A DNA stretch of 64,000 nucleotides from Tetmemena sp. SeJ-2015 (taxonomy: Eukaryota > Ciliophora > Spirotrichea > Sporadotrichida > Oxytrichidae), in assembly GCA_027382625.1 (NCBI GenBank), contig JAJKFJ010021798.1:36286-100285 (forward strand). Reading direction: 5' to 3'. How positions within the stretch are numbered: the first letter of the stretch is position 1; each line of letters opens with the position of its first letter. Below the pieces are notes generated by a model, which did no database searches, was not told the origin of the DNA, and worked only from the letters and a program-made list of their open reading frames with translations. Made by a program: the position numbers and the translations under genes. This document shows, one piece after another, positions 12,906 through 24,440 of this stretch.

Positions 12906-15577
12906 TCATTCGAATACTGCCATAAATCTCAAAAATTCCTCATTGTTCAATCTATCTCTTGCCTCAGAATCAAATCTCAGTTTCAAGTAGCTTAATCTCT
13001 TTTATAAGCATTAAAATGCAAATAAACTCTTTTGATAATTTAGAATGCTATCAGTGGCCCTTGTCTTTATAAATTTCAGCAAATCTTTGAAAGCCAACTC
13101 TCTCTTGCCTTCTCTAATATAGCTTAGGACTCTCTTAATATAAAATTATTGGTTGATTTCTCGATGCAGCCTGGCCATGTCCCTAGCATTTGCTGAGTCT
13201 CTCAAAAGTCTTCCTTATCTCCTGATTTTAGAGGGTATTCATAACTAATCCTTTGAAGAACAATCTCAAATGCTCTTCCACTGAATTACTCACATCTTAG
13301 CTGGAGTTGGGAACTGGTTTGAAGAAAACAGAAAGCCTAAAATCATCTTAATGCGTTTTGCAAAACTCTGGGTTATTAATTTGATACTCCTCTTCTTGCA
13401 CTCTTTAATTGAATAACTCGCTAAATTCTTTGTTTTAAGGGAAGATTATACTCAAAAAGTCATCATAGCTTAGAGAAGATGAGCATTTTTAAAGAGAATT
13501 TGTTGAATGCAAAAGTTTCATCCATCTAATCATTAGTTCAACTTCGTCAACATTTACTGAGGGATCATTCAAGAATAAGTGTAAACTAAGTGAAGAAATT
13601 TTGACTTGGTCATCTGAAATTTCTGGATTCTACTTACTTAAAGGAGCCAAATAGGAATTAAAAGCCATATGAGGATAGAATTCTCTATTCCCTATGAGTT
13701 TTATCTTCAAATCCTCTAATTCGTCATCTAGGAGGAGCTACTCTTCTAAGAAATTTTTGAAGTTTTACATAAGTTTCTCATCTGAGATGTAACTAGATTA
13801 GTAACTCAGAGTTTTCTACATTATCACTCGGGAATCGTCAAATGAAACAAGGTTAGTCTTCTTACTTATAGATTTTTAGTAAGATATACCAGATTATTGA
13901 TTAGCTTTTACTAACCGAGACTCGTGAATATCTTTCTCATTTGTTTTAAAGCGACTAGATAACTTCCAGAATCACTTAAATTTTAAATTCTAGGTTGCTT
14001 CTTAGCTGACTAAGCTAATGAAAGTCGCTCTGTTAACTGCATTACAGATTTTTATATAGACTCTCTTTCTTTATTAAGATTACTGTTAGTGCAATCTTGC
14101 ATTGCTCCATACACAATAGTAAATCAACACTTTGATTAAATTTATAAATAGACTTAGATCCCTTTTTAGTAAAGAGCTGGCAAAATTAATCGAAGTTTAG
14201 TTCCTCCACATTAAGTAAGTGGCCCAATAGTAGACTGTTAATCCTATTTTCGCAAATACTAACTCCATTTACGATGAAAAATCTCTTTATATCAATTGCG
14301 TTTATGCCACTACAACTGTCACTATTTATTCCCGAAGATCTATTTGCTCTAGACCTAGTAAATGAGTGATCTTAGTTCACATGAGATTAGGCTTTAAAGA
14401 TTTTAAACATTCTCAATAAATCAAAGTCTTTCTACTGCTGAGTGATTATTAATTTTAAGCTTTCTTCATACTTCTTCATAGTCACTAATTCTGAAATTAG
14501 ATGGGCTACTCCTCTCTCCAAATTAAAATCTAATTTGTCAAATTACCTCACTACAGTATCATTTTAGACTTTCCTCTCAGAGAAGAATACACTTTAACCA
14601 ATGTCATGATCATGCCTATTCAGAAAAAGTACCTTCACAAATTTTTTATAGGAGATCTTCTCTTGAGATAACAAAAGTTTAGGTCGTCTTTGTTACAATT
14701 TTTTATGCCTTGCTCCTTTAGAAAAGTTAAGATTGTATCCTTGGTCAAGTAACCACTCTAGGCTCTATCAATTCTCTAGAACAAGTTCAACGGATTGAAA
14801 GATTTTAATAACAAAACATTTAATTTGCCAATATTATTCCATACTAACGATATCCCTTTTCATCTCTATTCTTTTTTCTTCATTATCTATCAGTAAGAGA
14901 AAGTATTCGCATACTAATTATTGCGTCTTCTCACTAATTATATTTGCAGTAAATGTTCTTTCAACTTTAATAGGATGTCTCAGAGTCTACTCTTTAAACT
15001 TACTATTTGTGTGAGTGTTGTTTAATATGCAGATCCATTCAGCTTATTTAAAACTATTACAATATGTATTGATAATTAATTATGATTTATTGTTTTCTCT
15101 CTCCTCTTTTTCTATTTTATTCTTCCTCCAATGCTTGTTCATACTAAAATTCAGTTTGTTATTGTTAAAGCTCTCTCCATCTGCATCTGTACGTGCGGAT
15201 TCTGACGGTGACTGAGGCAACTTAGACTGTTCTACAATGGACTAATTATGGTCTTCTTAGCTTTATGTCATTTTAAATTTATAATCCTGTCTCATACCAA
15301 CTCCAACCTTTTCATACTTTGATTTTTGTCCCTGCGAATCCGTCTTAACTTATTTATCATCAGTTTAGATCTGAAAATTTTGAGGAAGACTTGACCTATT
15401 TTCTGAAATGTATTCTTAATTTTTGCTTTAAAGATAGTTATTGGAGGTTCTAGGAGAGCCAAATGATGACTAAGTAAAGTGAAGGCCCGAAAGGTTGCCT
15501 GCATTAGCATCTCTAGAGGTTTAAGTTGGATGCTGAGGATTTATAACTGACTCTCTAAAGTTTAGTGAACTGTTCAT
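12906..15577 (-). CDS. Large Gln/Ser/Asn-rich hypothetical protein
   Basis: The start ATG at 15577-15575 (MNSSLNFRESVINPQHPTQT) opens a frame readable for more than 200 codons with many TAA/TAG = Gln. Low-complexity N-terminal sequence is followed by charged helical sequence. The C terminus, from about 13200, is strongly helical and basic (EINQQFYIKRVLSYIREGKR..., ending NNEEFLRFMAVFE) with TGA at 12908-12906. Length is close to 890 residues if uninterrupted; I have not proved the middle (13300-14800) to be one frame. No known domain was recognised. Confidence 0.6.
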
Positions 15578-15705
15578 TATTCGCAATTGTTTTATTTTTA
15601 TTAGTCTTATTAAAATTTATTTTAACGTATCCGAAACTTGGAATGCCAAGGATTTATTAGCATATTAAAAGAGAAAGATAATTAGATTTTATATACTCTA
15701 CTAGC

Positions 15706-18450
15706 TCAATGCTCTTCTGATTCATCTTCTATGTCATTAATGGATTGCCTAATTGCATCAGGCTTGTCAAGTTTATCGCTAGGCTTGTTTGCTCTGGTGG
15801 TAGATCTACCAGGGCCCTAAGTGCTTTAAGCTCCAGCTCCCATGGTGCTATTTCTATCAGCTTACTTGAACTCTTCTTCTTGGAATTTCTTTGTGGATTG
15901 GGGTGGCTATTGCTGCTGAGATTAGTACTGCTATTGCTGCTGCTGTAAAGCTTTCTGCTGATAAAACTGAACTGGATTCTGCTATCTGTAAATAAAAGGT
16001 TAGGTTTGAAAATCCAATGAATAATTGCTTGAACTTACTGATTCGCATTTAATCGAAAACTGGACTGGAGGTTGTACTTGCGTAATTCCTCCAATTATGG
16101 GCTTCATTGGCAGACCTAAGGCAACTCTGGACGGCAAGGCTGCTACTGTGAAAAGGATGTTCACGTTATAAGTGTTAAACACATCTGCCAAGTTCATGTT
16201 CATTTCTTGAACCTGCAAAAGTATGTCATTGAAATTTTAGCAAAAATTACATTCATTTCCTGAAGAAAACAAAAAGCTTACTGTAGATCAATAAGTATTA
16301 ATGTTGAAGGATCAATATATTTCTTGTTCTTAGTACAAATACTAAAAGAGCAACAAGCAACTTCAGAGATAGCTACATTATCAGCAAACTGACCGGTCTG
16401 ATATTGACTTCACTATCATAAATCCCAATCACTTGTATTATGGCTTTGCTGATTTTGCTAATTTTGCTAGTTTGAAGATTGATCCTCATTTGGCTAAGAG
16501 CTTTGGTTACTCGCTGATTAGTTGCTAAGATTATTATTGCTAAGCATTCCAAATCCGGCTCCTCCAAGGCCCAAGCCATAAGCATCCTGACCTGAACTTT
16601 AAGAAGAAACATTTTAACCTGTGTAATCTGCTGATATTGAAAATGAGCCAGAGGCATGATTCATTTGAGTTTAAATATGCTCTCTTCTTTCAACAGCCTC
16701 TCTGAGAGCAACTTCTCTCTCTTGAATTGCCTGAGTGCTTCTTCTTATGTTTTCGATTTATAAATAAGCGAAATAATGGATGGCCTCGCTCAGTCTGTTA
16801 ACTTGCTCTAGAGCCTGTTGAGTCCTCTACTAAGTACTCTAAATTTAGGATAGTTGTTCTCTCAGTCTAGGAGCCTCTTATGCGGGTGGCTATTAGCTCT
16901 ATCTGCTGGCACCTCCTCCAAAGCCAAAAATTGATCTGAAATTGCTGCCCAAAGAACTATGATTAGACTCTATTTAAGGGTTTGGGTTAGTGAGCAGGAA
17001 TTAAGCAGCATGCTCAAGATTAATACAAATGAAATATAAGGAGAGTCAATTGTTTGATGTTACTTTCAAGGCATAGATGCTTGCATCTCTCTCATACCCC
17101 ATTTCTTGAAGTGTTTACAGGAAATCCTGGTTGGGAACAAAGGATTAAGAGGTTGAGGCAGATGACTGAACTCTATTGCTAGCATTACCATCTTGAGTGG
17201 TGTTAAGAATAGCATCATTCTCAGCGGGAGTATTGATCATGTAATCCATAGCCATATTCAAATTATTCTTGAAGTGTTTTAAGACTCTTTTAGAACGTTC
17301 TTCTTCAAAGCCCATCTCAACTAAGTTCTAAACATAGGCAGGGTTAGGCTCAGACTGCTGAACTTATCTTCTTTGCTCTCTTCTTGCCTCTCTTTCTCTA
17401 TTCCTTTCCTACCTCTCTTTCCTGATTTCTGTGTTAAGATCCTTGATAGAAGATTTAATAAATAAGATTGAGCGGGGCTCTTGCATTTCCGAATCTCTGT
17501 CTCTATTTACCGCTTGTCTTAAATGCTGCATTAGAGCATTCGCTCCTCCTCTTTCCTACCCATGCCCTACTAGGATCTGTTGGAAGAAGTTCATCATTTC
17601 GTCCTCTTCTTCTTCCCTTCCACCTCTATAAGCTCTATACTTTGGAGCTTTCATGACTGATTGAGCATCAGTAACCTTCATAATTAGCTCTGGAGTAATT
17701 AGGTCTATCCTCTCTTCGGGTAAAGAGACAGACTCAGCTCTAAAGATTTTACTCTTATCGGCAGAGCCTCCATAATCAGAGCTCCCCTGAGAGTTATTCC
17801 CTCCTGCTGAGTTACTACCGCTGCTACTTTAATTTTGAGAAGCATTTGATCGAGGCCATTTCAAGAAATCTTTCCATGAGGGTTTGACAGGCTTTTCTTG
17901 TGGAGGTGAAACCTGTTCGATCTACTTCTTGGGAATAGATTTGGTGGCTGTGACATTTAGACTCGCTATGTTCTTTATGGGTTGGCTATGGTTAATGGTG
18001 CCATTTTTATGAACTTCGTCTTCCCGCATCTGCTTCATCTTTTCTGAGAAGTAATTAAACTTCAGATGGTTCAACACATAAACTGTATCCCCTGGCATCA
18101 ATCCTGACTCTTTAAAGCTAAAAACAATACTCAAATCAGCAATGAAATAAAAATTGGGATTGGTCATATTCAAGTTGGAAATCCTCATTTATTTTCAAGG
18201 ATCTCAAATCTTATCTTGCTTATCCGGTGTCTTCTCAGACAAACTCAGTAAACATGACTTACCTTAGCTCTCTCAAATTATTGAGAACTCTTCCTGAATG
18301 AAGGAGCTTTGTAGTTTCTAAGTTTGAGTTGCATTTCTCATGCACCTTCTCGAATAATTTCTCCACTCTTAGATCGTCTAGGTAGTTTATGGGAATTTTT
18401 TGCTCAGTATCCGATAAGAAAAGAGTTATATGTTGGAGGCCTTGAGACAT
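15706..18450 (-). CDS. Ubiquitin-like/UBA domain adaptor protein
   Basis: The start ATG at 18450 (MSQGLQHITLFLSDTEQKI) begins a ubiquitin-like fold that continues in the next exon (FSFKESGLMPGDTVYVLNH, matching the GL..GDTV turn of Ubl domains). A charged linker and then two UBA domains follow: YVQNLVEMGFEEERSKRVL at about 17250-17340 and FLQTLQEMGYERDASIYAL at about 17060-17130. The C-terminal third is Gln-rich, low complexity, ending near EDESEEH with TGA at 15708-15706. The Ubl plus UBA layout is that of proteasome shuttle or ubiquitin-ligase adaptor proteins (ubiquilin, NUB1 and KPC2 types); I cannot choose among them. The first ~390 bp and the promoter are duplicated just upstream. Confidence 0.7.
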
Positions 18451-18713
18451 CTTGGTTGCTTAAAATTGATTTAAAACTAAATTTTGCTCTGATAAGTGAG
18501 ACAATTTTCGACTATTTTATTATTAAATCTCAAATTTAGAAGAATCTACTCCACAAATTTAAAAAGATCTTTAAATGCATCACATATGAGTTTCTTGCTA
18601 ATTTTAATGTTGAATTCAAATGTTGCTGATATTCGAGACATGCGGGAATAAATTTTAAGGAGGATAAAAAGATTCTAAAATAGGATATACGAGCTGTGGA
18701 TTAATTATAAGTA
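18059..18713. repeat. Direct repeat, unit 1 (5' end of the Ubl/UBA gene plus upstream DNA)
   Basis: This 655-bp unit begins at acttcagatggttcaacac and ends at ttaattataagta. It contains the first coding segments of the Ubl/UBA gene and roughly 260 bp upstream of its start codon. A second unit lies at 18935-19567. Confidence 0.85.
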
Positions 18714-18934
18714 TAGGTAAAATACAATTAGGTGATTTGGTAAATGCACTTCATAAATATACAGATATACATAATTATTTGCGCTGACTCTTATTTTGTA
18801 TTCGCATTACTTTCGTCCTTAGACTAAATAGTGCTTTAATTTTTATTGCTTTTATTTCCTCTGTCTTATTGTCTTTGTTGCTCCTTCTCGCCTTTCAAAC
18901 CCTACAAACATTTAATTTATCTTTTCTAAAGAAT

Positions 18935-19567
18935 ACTTCAGATGGTTCAACACATAAACTGTATCCCCTGGCATCAATCCTGACTCTTTAAAGCTAAAAA
19001 CATACTCAAATCAGCAATGAAATAAAAATTGGGATTGGTCATATTCAAGTTGGAAATCCTCATTTATTTTCAAGGATCTCAAATCTTATCTTGCTTATCC
19101 GGTGTCTTCTCAGACAAACTCAGTAAACATGACTTACCTTAGCTCTCTCAAATTATTGAGAACTCTTCCTGAATGAAGAGCTTTGTAGTTTCTAAGTTCG
19201 AGTTGCATTTCTCATGCACCTTCTCGAATAATTTCTCCACTCTTAGATCGTCTAGGTAGTTTATGGGAATTTTTTGCTCAGTATCCGATAAGAAAAGAGT
19301 TATATGTTGGAGGCCTTGAGACATCTTGGTTGCTTAAAATTGATTTAAAACTAAATTTTGCTCTGATAAGTGAGACAATTTTCACTATGTTATTTTTTCA
19401 AATTTAGAGAATTTCCACAAATTAAATTATGCATCACATATGAGTTTCTTGCTAATGTTAATGTTGAATTCAAATGTTGTTGATATTCGAGACATGCGAG
19501 AATAAATTTTAAGGAGGATAAAAAGATTCTAAAATAGGATATACGAGCTGTGGATTAATTATAAGTA
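18935..19567 (-). pseudogene. Truncated tandem duplicate of the Ubl/UBA gene 5' end
   Basis: This unit repeats 18059-18713 nearly base for base but is about 22 bp shorter. The coding part carries single-base losses relative to the intact copy (aaaacaatac versus aaaacatac, and gaatgaaggagc versus gaatgaagagc), so the frame is broken. It stops within the ubiquitin-like region and has no downstream UBA part. The upstream (promoter-side) part has diverged more than the coding part. It is probably a dead fragment; an allelic or assembly duplication is an alternative. Confidence 0.75.
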
Positions 19568-20100
19568 ATAGGAGCTGCGCGTTTAATTACTAAGTAGTAT
19601 ATATGCCAGCGATTGGAGCTGCGGGTTATATTAGGGAAGACTCTTATTATAGCTGAGAATTTTATAAAAGAAAATTAAATTTTATATTAAATTAAAAAGG
19701 AAAAAATCAGTGGCAGTTAAAGCGTCTCTGATTTAAATAATTATAGGCCATTCGATTCAGCATGAAATTCTAAGAAATTTTTATCCTTATAATTTTTGTT
19801 TAGGAGAGCACTGTATAGAGTTATAAGCGACGACTAAATATAAATAAAGATGATGATGAGAATGAAGAAGAGTGCGTGAGTCATATCTCGTCTCTGAGAG
19901 AAGCTATGAAGATGATTAATGAAGAAACTCATATTATTATTTTACGAGCAATCTAACAAGCAGCTGATCACTGGGTGAATCTGCGATTTCAACTGTCACA
20001 GAGTTACAGTTTCCATTTATTATTTTAACCAATCACCAATTTTATTTAAAATTCCGACAATAAATAATCATTCTATTGAATATCTTAAACAAACACACTC
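19568..20100. other. AT-rich spacer before EF-2 copy A
   Basis: No coding sequence is supported. Two ggagctgcg motifs lie at about 19570 and 19615. The last ~50 bp presumably carry the EF-2 leader, because a related ctcgc...aactatg context precedes the start codon in copy B. Confidence 0.5.
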
Positions 20101-21251
20101 GCAAACTATGCCCAACTTATCTTATCAGATTAGGGAGATCATGTATATCCCCAATCAGATTAGAAACTATATGAGAGGGAATTATTGCCCACCAGTCTCA
20201 AGTAAACTGACTCTTTGATTGCCAAGGCCGGAATCATTTCCACTTTAATGGAGAGGCCATAGTTAAACTACGAGTCCGACATCGAAGGTGACAAGAAGCC
20301 CTACCTTATCAATCTTATCGACTCCCCAGGCCTACTCTCTATCTTCCTCTGAGGTCACTGCTGCCTTGAGAGTTACTGATGTAATACCCACAATCGATTA
20401 CGTCGAAGGTGTTTGCGTGTTTCTTAACTGTGCTCAGACAAGCACTTGGAGAGAAGATCAATCAGAACATAGCAACAAGATCGACAGAGGTATTCTTGAG
20501 CTCCAAGTCGAGGGAGAGCACATGTATCAGAACTTCCAGAGAGTTATTGAAAACGCCAACGTTATCATCTCCACTTACGAAGTTGAGGATATGGGAGAGG
20601 CTCAACAGGTTGACCCTACCAAGGGTACCGTCGCCTTCGGTTCCGCCCTTTTCGGCTGGGCCTTCACCCTCACTAGATTCGCCAAATTAAAGCATGCATT
20701 GTGCTCATGAGCGCAAGTTCAACGTTGACTTCGACAAGATAGTGTGCTAATATTTAAATAGCAAGCTTTGGGGTGATAACTACTTCGATGCCAAGGCCAA
20801 GAAGTGGAAGTTATTGTGCGATGATGAGTTATTATAAGAGATGCTTCGTGCAATTCATCATGGAGCCCATCGTGAGACTCTGCAGAAACATCATGGACAA
20901 CAACAGAGAAGCCGTGTGGAAGATGTGCAACACCCTTGAGGTAATTACTCAAGCCCGAGGATAAGGAGAAGCAAGGAAAGGATCTCCTCAAGGCTGTCTT
21001 CCAGAAATGGATCAACGCTGCTGATGCCTTTTTTTTAAAAAAAAAATAAGATTGCGAATTAATAAGTCTGGTGAGCACATTATCGCTGGTTTAAAGGTAT
21101 TCATTATTCTAAACATAATGGAAACCGTTAACGCAACCTCCAACCAAGTTTGCTAATTTAATCTAAAAAAAAAGACTCTACGTCGTTGCTCAGCCTCTTT
21201 AAATAGCACATGACAGTTTATTAAAGGCTCCAACCTTCTCGTTGATCAGAC
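20101..21251 (+). CDS. EF-2 copy A, scrambled block P
   Basis: EF-2 is the GTPase that drives ribosomal translocation. Block P holds the start codon (20108-20110) and mostly the odd-numbered segments, in 5'-to-3' order. They include REIM...[16 protein letters not shown] (20206-20241), [12 protein letters not shown] (20268-20332), [12 protein letters not shown] (20345-20381), [19 protein letters not shown] and a long segment, [16 protein letters not shown] through [10 protein letters not shown] (20474-20685). Then come [30 protein letters not shown] (20836-20940) and [20 protein letters not shown]. Isolated late pieces close the block: SGEHIIAG at 21066, [11 protein letters not shown] at 21119, LYVVAQPL at 21176 and SNLLVDQT at 21219-21251. 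Gaps between segments are only 5-30 bp, and each gap's missing codons are found in blocks Q, R1 or R2. Confidence 0.9.
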
Positions 21252-21300
21252 TTGAAATTATTTTGGAAAACATAATTTTTAAGATATTTAAAAATACTTA

Positions 21301-22586
21301 AGATTAGAAACATGTCAGTCATTGCCTATGAAATATATAAAATTCGCCAATCATTTCCGAGGCCAAGGCTGGAGAGGAAAATACAGCCCAGGCCACGTCG
21401 ACTTCTCCTCTGAAAGTTATCATTAATGATCCAAAGATAATACATTCGACAAGATGATGACCAAGCTTTTATAATGAAATTCAATATTGGAAGGTTGACG
21501 AAATTGCCGATGATGAGTGTATGAAGATTATGTGGTGATGCTGATGCCCTTCTTGAGATGATCGTGATGAAGCTGCCCTCTCCCGCCAGAGCCCAGCAAT
21601 ACAGAGCCGCCTATCTTTATGAGGGTCCCATCGATGACCCATGCGGACAAGCCATCAAGAACTGCGACCAGAAGGGACCCCTCATGGTCTTCATCTCCAA
21701 GATGGTCCCCACCAACGACAAGGGTAGATTCTACGCCTTCGGAAGAGTCTTCTCTGGAATCGTCGCCACTGGACAAAAGGTCAGAATCATGGGACCCAAC
21801 TATACCCCAGGATCCAAGAACGACCTCAACGTTAAGAACATTCAGAGAACCGTTCTCATGATGGGAGGAAAGGTCGAGGCTGTCCCCGACGTTCCTTGCG
21901 GTAACACTGTCGGTCTCGTCGTTATTAAAAACTTATCCTAAATATGTATTACTCCGTCTCCCCTGTCGTGAGAGTCGCCGTTGAGCCCAAGAACGCCTCA
22001 GATCTTCCCAAGTTTTTTAATTTACTCTTCTCTTAGAATAAAACAGATACATTTGAAATCTGCCTCAAGGACTTGGTTGATCCTTAATCTTATAATGATA
22101 GATTGATTGTAGCAATATTGAGCATAAGATTCAACATTATGGACGTTGCCCTCTACAAATGAATAAGGTAAAAATCCTGCTGAGCCCAGATTCGTGGAGC
22201 CCATCTTCTTGTGCGAAATCCAGGCCCCCGATGATGCCATGGGAGGTATCTATCAAACCCTTACCCAGAGAAGAGGTATCGTTATTGGTGAAGAGCCAGT
22301 CAACGGAACTCCTCTTATCATCGTCAAGGCTTATCTCCCCGTCGCTGAGTACACATATCCTTATTATAATTATAAGTTTAATGAGTCCTTCGGTTTCACC
22401 CAGCACTTGAGAGCCATGACCTCCGGAAGAGCCTTCCCTCAGTGCGTGTTCGACCATTGGGAAAGTATTGGTACCGATCCTCTTGAGGCCGGCTCCAAAT
22501 CTGCCACTCTCGTCGAGACCATCAGAAAGAGAAAGGGTCTTAAGGCTGGAATCCCCACCCTCGATAACTTCCTCGACAAGCTATGA
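21301..22586 (+). CDS. EF-2 copy A, scrambled block Q (holds the C terminus and stop)
   Basis: Block Q again runs 5'-to-3'. Small segments come first: RNMSVIA (21306-21327), IISEAKAGE (21343-21372), PGHVDFSSE (21387-21417), FDKMMTKL (21446-21472) and [10 protein letters not shown] (21487-21517). A long central segment follows from [20 protein letters not shown] to GNTVGLV (about 21540-21921). Then come [21 protein letters not shown] (21950-22012), EICLKDLVD (22056), RFNIMDVAL (22128-22158) and a long C-terminal segment from [16 protein letters not shown] to LDNFLDKL with TGA at 22584-22586. The LDNFLDKL end is typical of EF-2. One ordinary IES (22351-22386) interrupts the last segment. Codon use is strongly C-ending, as expected for a highly expressed gene. 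Confidence 0.9.
22351..22386. other. Conventional IES in EF-2 copy A, pointer TGAGT
   Basis: Between codons for PVAE and SFGF sits AT-rich sequence flanked by the direct repeat tgagt (22346-22350 and 22382-22386). Removing 36 nt including one repeat restores the conserved PVAESFGF reading. Confidence 0.85.
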
Positions 22587-22847
22587 GCAATAGAATCACG
22601 AGGAGATATACCAGATATCTTCCTCTTCAACAAGCAAGATTAACCATATCTCTGTTTAATCATACACTTAATTACTCAAAAATTAAACAAAAACTAACTC
22701 TTTTCATATATTCTCGCATTTCACATGTCCTTTCGATTAACTTCCCCCGATTCTATTCAGAGTAAAGCCATCAGAAAAGTATAAATTCATTTCAGCAACT
22801 CACCGATTCATCCTAATCAGCTGTTCTAGATTAAGATTAATAAGACA
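22587..22847. other. AT-rich spacer between blocks Q and R1
   Basis: About 260 bp with no EF-2 coding sequence that I can recognise. It is likely eliminated DNA between MDS blocks and perhaps includes the gene's 3' untranslated region just after the TGA. Confidence 0.5.
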
Positions 22848-23351
22848 TAGCCCAACTTCACCATCGATCAGATTAATGGAGCTAAATGGATGAGTTGCCC
22901 ACGTCGACCACGGAAAGTCCACTTTGACTGACTCTTAATTGAAAGTGTTAAGTTGATGAGAGGCCAGATTCACCGATACCAGAGCTGATGAGCAAGAGAG
23001 AGGTATCACCATCAAGTCCACTGGTGTCTCCCTTTACTACGAATCCTAATCATTTTTGTCTCTATTCGCCAAGATCTACGCTAACAAGTTCACTTGTATC
23101 TTAATCTTTTTAATTTGATGATGGATCTAACCTTAAGAGATGCTTTTCATTGTATAATTAAGAACTACTCTTAAATAATTTGATATAGATCTTCCCAAGC
23201 TCGTCGAAGGTCTAAAGTACATTAACAGCAGACCAGAAGGAGAGAAACAGACTTCAGTAGAATCTTATCTGACACTAAGGAAGCCGTCATTACTGATAAG
23301 TTAGGTTATAAATCAATGAAAGAAGAGTGTTCTACGCTGCTCAACTCATTT
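22848..23351 (+). CDS. EF-2 copy A, scrambled block R1
   Basis: Nine short segments are in gene order: NFTIDQI (22851-22876), [13 protein letters not shown] with the G1 P-loop (22896-22937), [20 protein letters not shown] through LYYES with the switch I region (22960-23046), FAKIYANKF (23066-23092), DDGSNLKRCF (23117-23142), DLPKLVEGL (23188-23213), DQKERNRL (about 23231-23256), TKEAVITE (about 23273-23297) and RRVFYAAQLT (23319-23350). Each fits between segments found in P, Q or R2. Examples: cccaactt is shared with P (20111-20118 and 22851-22858), and gatcttcccaag with Q (22001-22012 and 23188-23199). Confidence 0.88.
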
Positions 23352-23394
23352 TGAATTTTACAATTCATTTAATTTATACAGCATGTTTTTAAAG

Positions 23395-24440
23395 AACAGT
23401 TACTGATGGTGCTCTCGTCGTCGTCGATTATCTTTTATTTGCGTGCAAACCGAAACTGTGTCACCTAATATTCCTAAGATCAAGCCCGTCCTTTTCGTTA
23501 ACAAGATTGAGTTATCAATTATTACTGTGTTCTAAAACTTTATAATTCCCTTGAGGTCGCACTCAAGTCCTGTTTTATTACGATTACTGAAAAATCAATT
23601 CATAGTTATAATTGTGGTCTCGTCGGTGTCGATCAATACCTCATGAAGCAAGGTACCATCTCCGACCACGAAGATGCCCACAACATTAGAGTCATGAAGT
23701 ACTCCGTCTGATGCTATTGTTACATTTTTTATCTCCATTTTCTCATAGTGAAGGTCTCAAGAAGCTCTCCAAGTCTGACCCCTTAGTCCTCTGCTACACT
23801 GAGGAGTCTGGTTTCCTGATTCTCTGGTTGCGGAGAGCTCCACGTCGAAATCTGCTTCATCAAATTTTGTCTTGGTTGATGAGTACGCCAAGTGCGAGAT
23901 CAAGAAATCCGACCCCGTCGTCACCTACAAGGAAACCAGCTTTAGAATCAGGTTTGCCTCTCCAAGTCACCCAACAAGCACAACAGACTCACGAAATAGG
24001 TAGTAGCCTCTTGGTGATGAGCTCACTGACGCCATTGAGAAGGACACCATCTCATCCAAGCAAGACCAGAATAACTATTAACAGACTTCTCGCCGACAAG
24101 TACGATTGGGATATCAATGATGCCAAGAAGATCTGGTGCTTCGGTCCCGAGACCTCAGGCCCCAACTATTCATACTCTCTTGTTAGTTAGTTGATCAGAC
24201 CAAGGCCGTCCAGTACCTCAACGAAATCAAGGACTCCTGCGAAGCTGCCTTCCAATGGGCCACCAAGACTCTTGAACTGTCATGACTGAGGAGAACATGA
24301 GAGGTATTAGATTCAACATTAAAAAAAGTTGTAAAATTATGCCCTCCACGCCGACGCTATCCACAGAGGTGGTGGTCAAATCATCCCCACTGCCAGAAGA
24401 GTTAAATAACTCTGCTCAACTCACTGCTGAGCCTATATTC
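23395..24440 (+). CDS. EF-2 copy A, scrambled block R2
   Basis: The segments are again in gene order: TDGALVVVD (23399-23430), [18 protein letters not shown] (23477-23510), LEVALK (23551-23570), [20 protein letters not shown] through RVMKYSV (23616-23708), [21 protein letters not shown] (split here, about 23750-23812), [10 protein letters not shown] (23828-23856), [84 protein letters not shown] with AAFQWATK (24191-24272), [31 protein letters not shown] (24351-24402) and AQLTAEP (24413-24434). Pointers shared with other blocks include gttactgatg (20372-20381 and 23399-23408) and ggtctcgtcg (21912-21921 and 23616-23625). Confidence 0.88.

Noticed and set aside
20719..21078. Minus-strand 119-codon frame across EF-2 block P
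   Set aside because: It is antisense to conserved EF-2 segments on the plus strand.
20101..24440. EF-2 copy A as a heavily rearranged pseudogene
   Set aside because: Every missing part is present elsewhere in the locus, is bounded by repeated pointers, and codon use remains that of a highly expressed gene. Scrambled germline organisation explains it better.
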